Of a stretch of DNA of 23,268 bases, positions 22,773 through 23,268 are shown piece after piece. The notes below the pieces were generated by a model. The model did not search any database and was not told the DNA's origin. It saw nothing but the letters and a program-made list of their open reading frames with translations. The stretch lies in NCBI GenBank assembly GCA_002331045.1, contig DCYK01000007.1, positions 1 through 23,268 on the forward strand. The letters run 5' to 3'. This stretch comes from Candidatus Saccharibacteria bacterium UBA2112. GTDB lineage: Bacteria; Patescibacteriota; Saccharimonadia; Saccharimonadales; Saccharimonadaceae. The position numbers were made by a program, and so were the translations under genes. Numbering within the stretch: position 1 is the stretch's first letter; every line of letters starts with the position of its first letter.

Positions 22773-23268
22773 CTAAACTTTCAGGATGTCCTGTTCTTTA
22801 GCCTTAAACGTAGTATCAATCTTTTCCTGATACTCAGAAATCAACTTATCTATCACCTTTTCAACCGCCTTGACGTCGTCCTCGGTCAATTCCTTTGCTT
22901 CTTTCTTACGCTTTGCCTCATGTAAGGCTTCTTGTCGCGCATTTCGCAAGCTAATACGAGCATCTTCTACTTTTTCTCCCAGTTGTTTCACTAGCTGACG
23001 ACGACGCTCTTCAGTCAACGGCGGTACCGGAATACGCACAACCCGTCCATCATCAGCAGGGTTCAAGCCGAGTGCTTGATCATCCCTAATTGCCGCAACA
23101 ATTGTTGGGAGATTCGCAGGGTCAAACGGTGTCACCTGCAGTAATTGCGCCTCTGGAGTAGTAACATTCGCCACTTGATTCAGTGGCATAACAGTTCCGT
23201 ATGACTCAACTTTTATGTCATCTAGCATACTTGCCTGCGCACGGCCGGTTTGCACTTTGCGAAGCTCA
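22773..23268 (-). CDS. frr: Ribosome recycling factor, N-terminus outside window
   Basis: With EF-G, splits post-termination ribosomes. 165 residues are visible of about 185; the first part lies beyond the right edge, since the frame remains open (ELRKVQTGRAQ) to the last base. The internal GTG at 23255 is Val, not a start, because RTGRA-type sequence is well inside the protein in relatives. Conserved stretches: VQTGRAQASMLD, YGTVMPLNQVANVT, ALGLNPADDG, RIPVPPLTEERRRQL and the long basic helix to the C-terminus, forming the L-shaped three-helix bundle and hinge domain. It heads the frr-rseP-CPBP unit. Confidence 0.96.
   Translation of the reverse strand, partial: ELRKVQTGRAQASMLDDIKVESYGTVMPLNQVANVTTPEAQLLQVTPFDPANLPTIVAAIRDDQALGLNPADDGRVVRIPVPPLTEERRRQLVKQLGEKVEDARISLRNARQEALHEAKRKKEAKELTEDDVKAVEKVIDKLISEYQEKIDTTFKAKEQDILKV

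Noticed and set aside
1..23268. UGA recoded as Gly, as in some CPR groups
   Set aside because: RF2 is encoded, the ABC ATPase ends in TGA within an ATGA overlap, and no conserved protein here needs UGA to be read through.

Overview
The window looks like a piece of a small, streamlined bacterial chromosome from the Patescibacteria (CPR), most likely Saccharibacteria (TM7). This is inferred from the compact housekeeping set, divergent class II tRNA synthetases, a ProRS without its editing domain, a MurD with a FolC-like P-loop, and gene spacing often under 50 bp. G+C is moderate. UGA works as a stop: an RF2 gene (prfB) is present, an ABC ATPase gene ends in TGA, and Trp is read from TGG. I see no tRNA, rRNA, mobile element or CRISPR array.

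Left part (1-10250, mostly minus strand): read right to left it runs serS, hpf, secA, an M16 peptidase, murD, (murI on the plus strand), prfB, a predicted exported protein and ftsE, which is cut by the window edge. This keeps the old bacterial order hpf-secA-prfB-ftsE, with peptidoglycan and envelope genes inserted. murI and murD converge, overlap at their 3' ends, and encode consecutive steps (making D-Glu and ligating it).

Middle (10276-14827): a two-gene MacB/LolCDE-type ABC exporter (ATPase and FtsX-like permease with an ATGA overlap), an NADPH-dependent FMN reductase, and on the plus strand a 425-aa protein with an acidic front and basic back, then a small acidic DUF5663-like protein. 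A strong bidirectional terminator closes this block.

Right part (14860-23268): an unknown 224-aa protein, lysS coupled to a class IV aminotransferase, a plus-strand leader with an intrinsic terminator in front of an unknown gene with FDTE repeats, then greA, proS, a CPBP intramembrane protease, rseP and frr, which is cut by the window edge. frr-rseP-proS is a remnant of the usual pyrH-frr-uppS-cdsA-dxr-rseP-proS cluster.

The most striking shared signal is promoter placement. At nine genes a TATAAT-like -10 box lies so close to the ATG that transcription would start 0-4 nt before it, which predicts leaderless mRNAs. Genes inside operons and a few with longer leaders carry Shine-Dalgarno sequences instead. 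This also corrects several overextended gene starts. The second signal worth attention is the terminator-bearing leader at 18065-18261, which includes a short Thr-rich reading frame.
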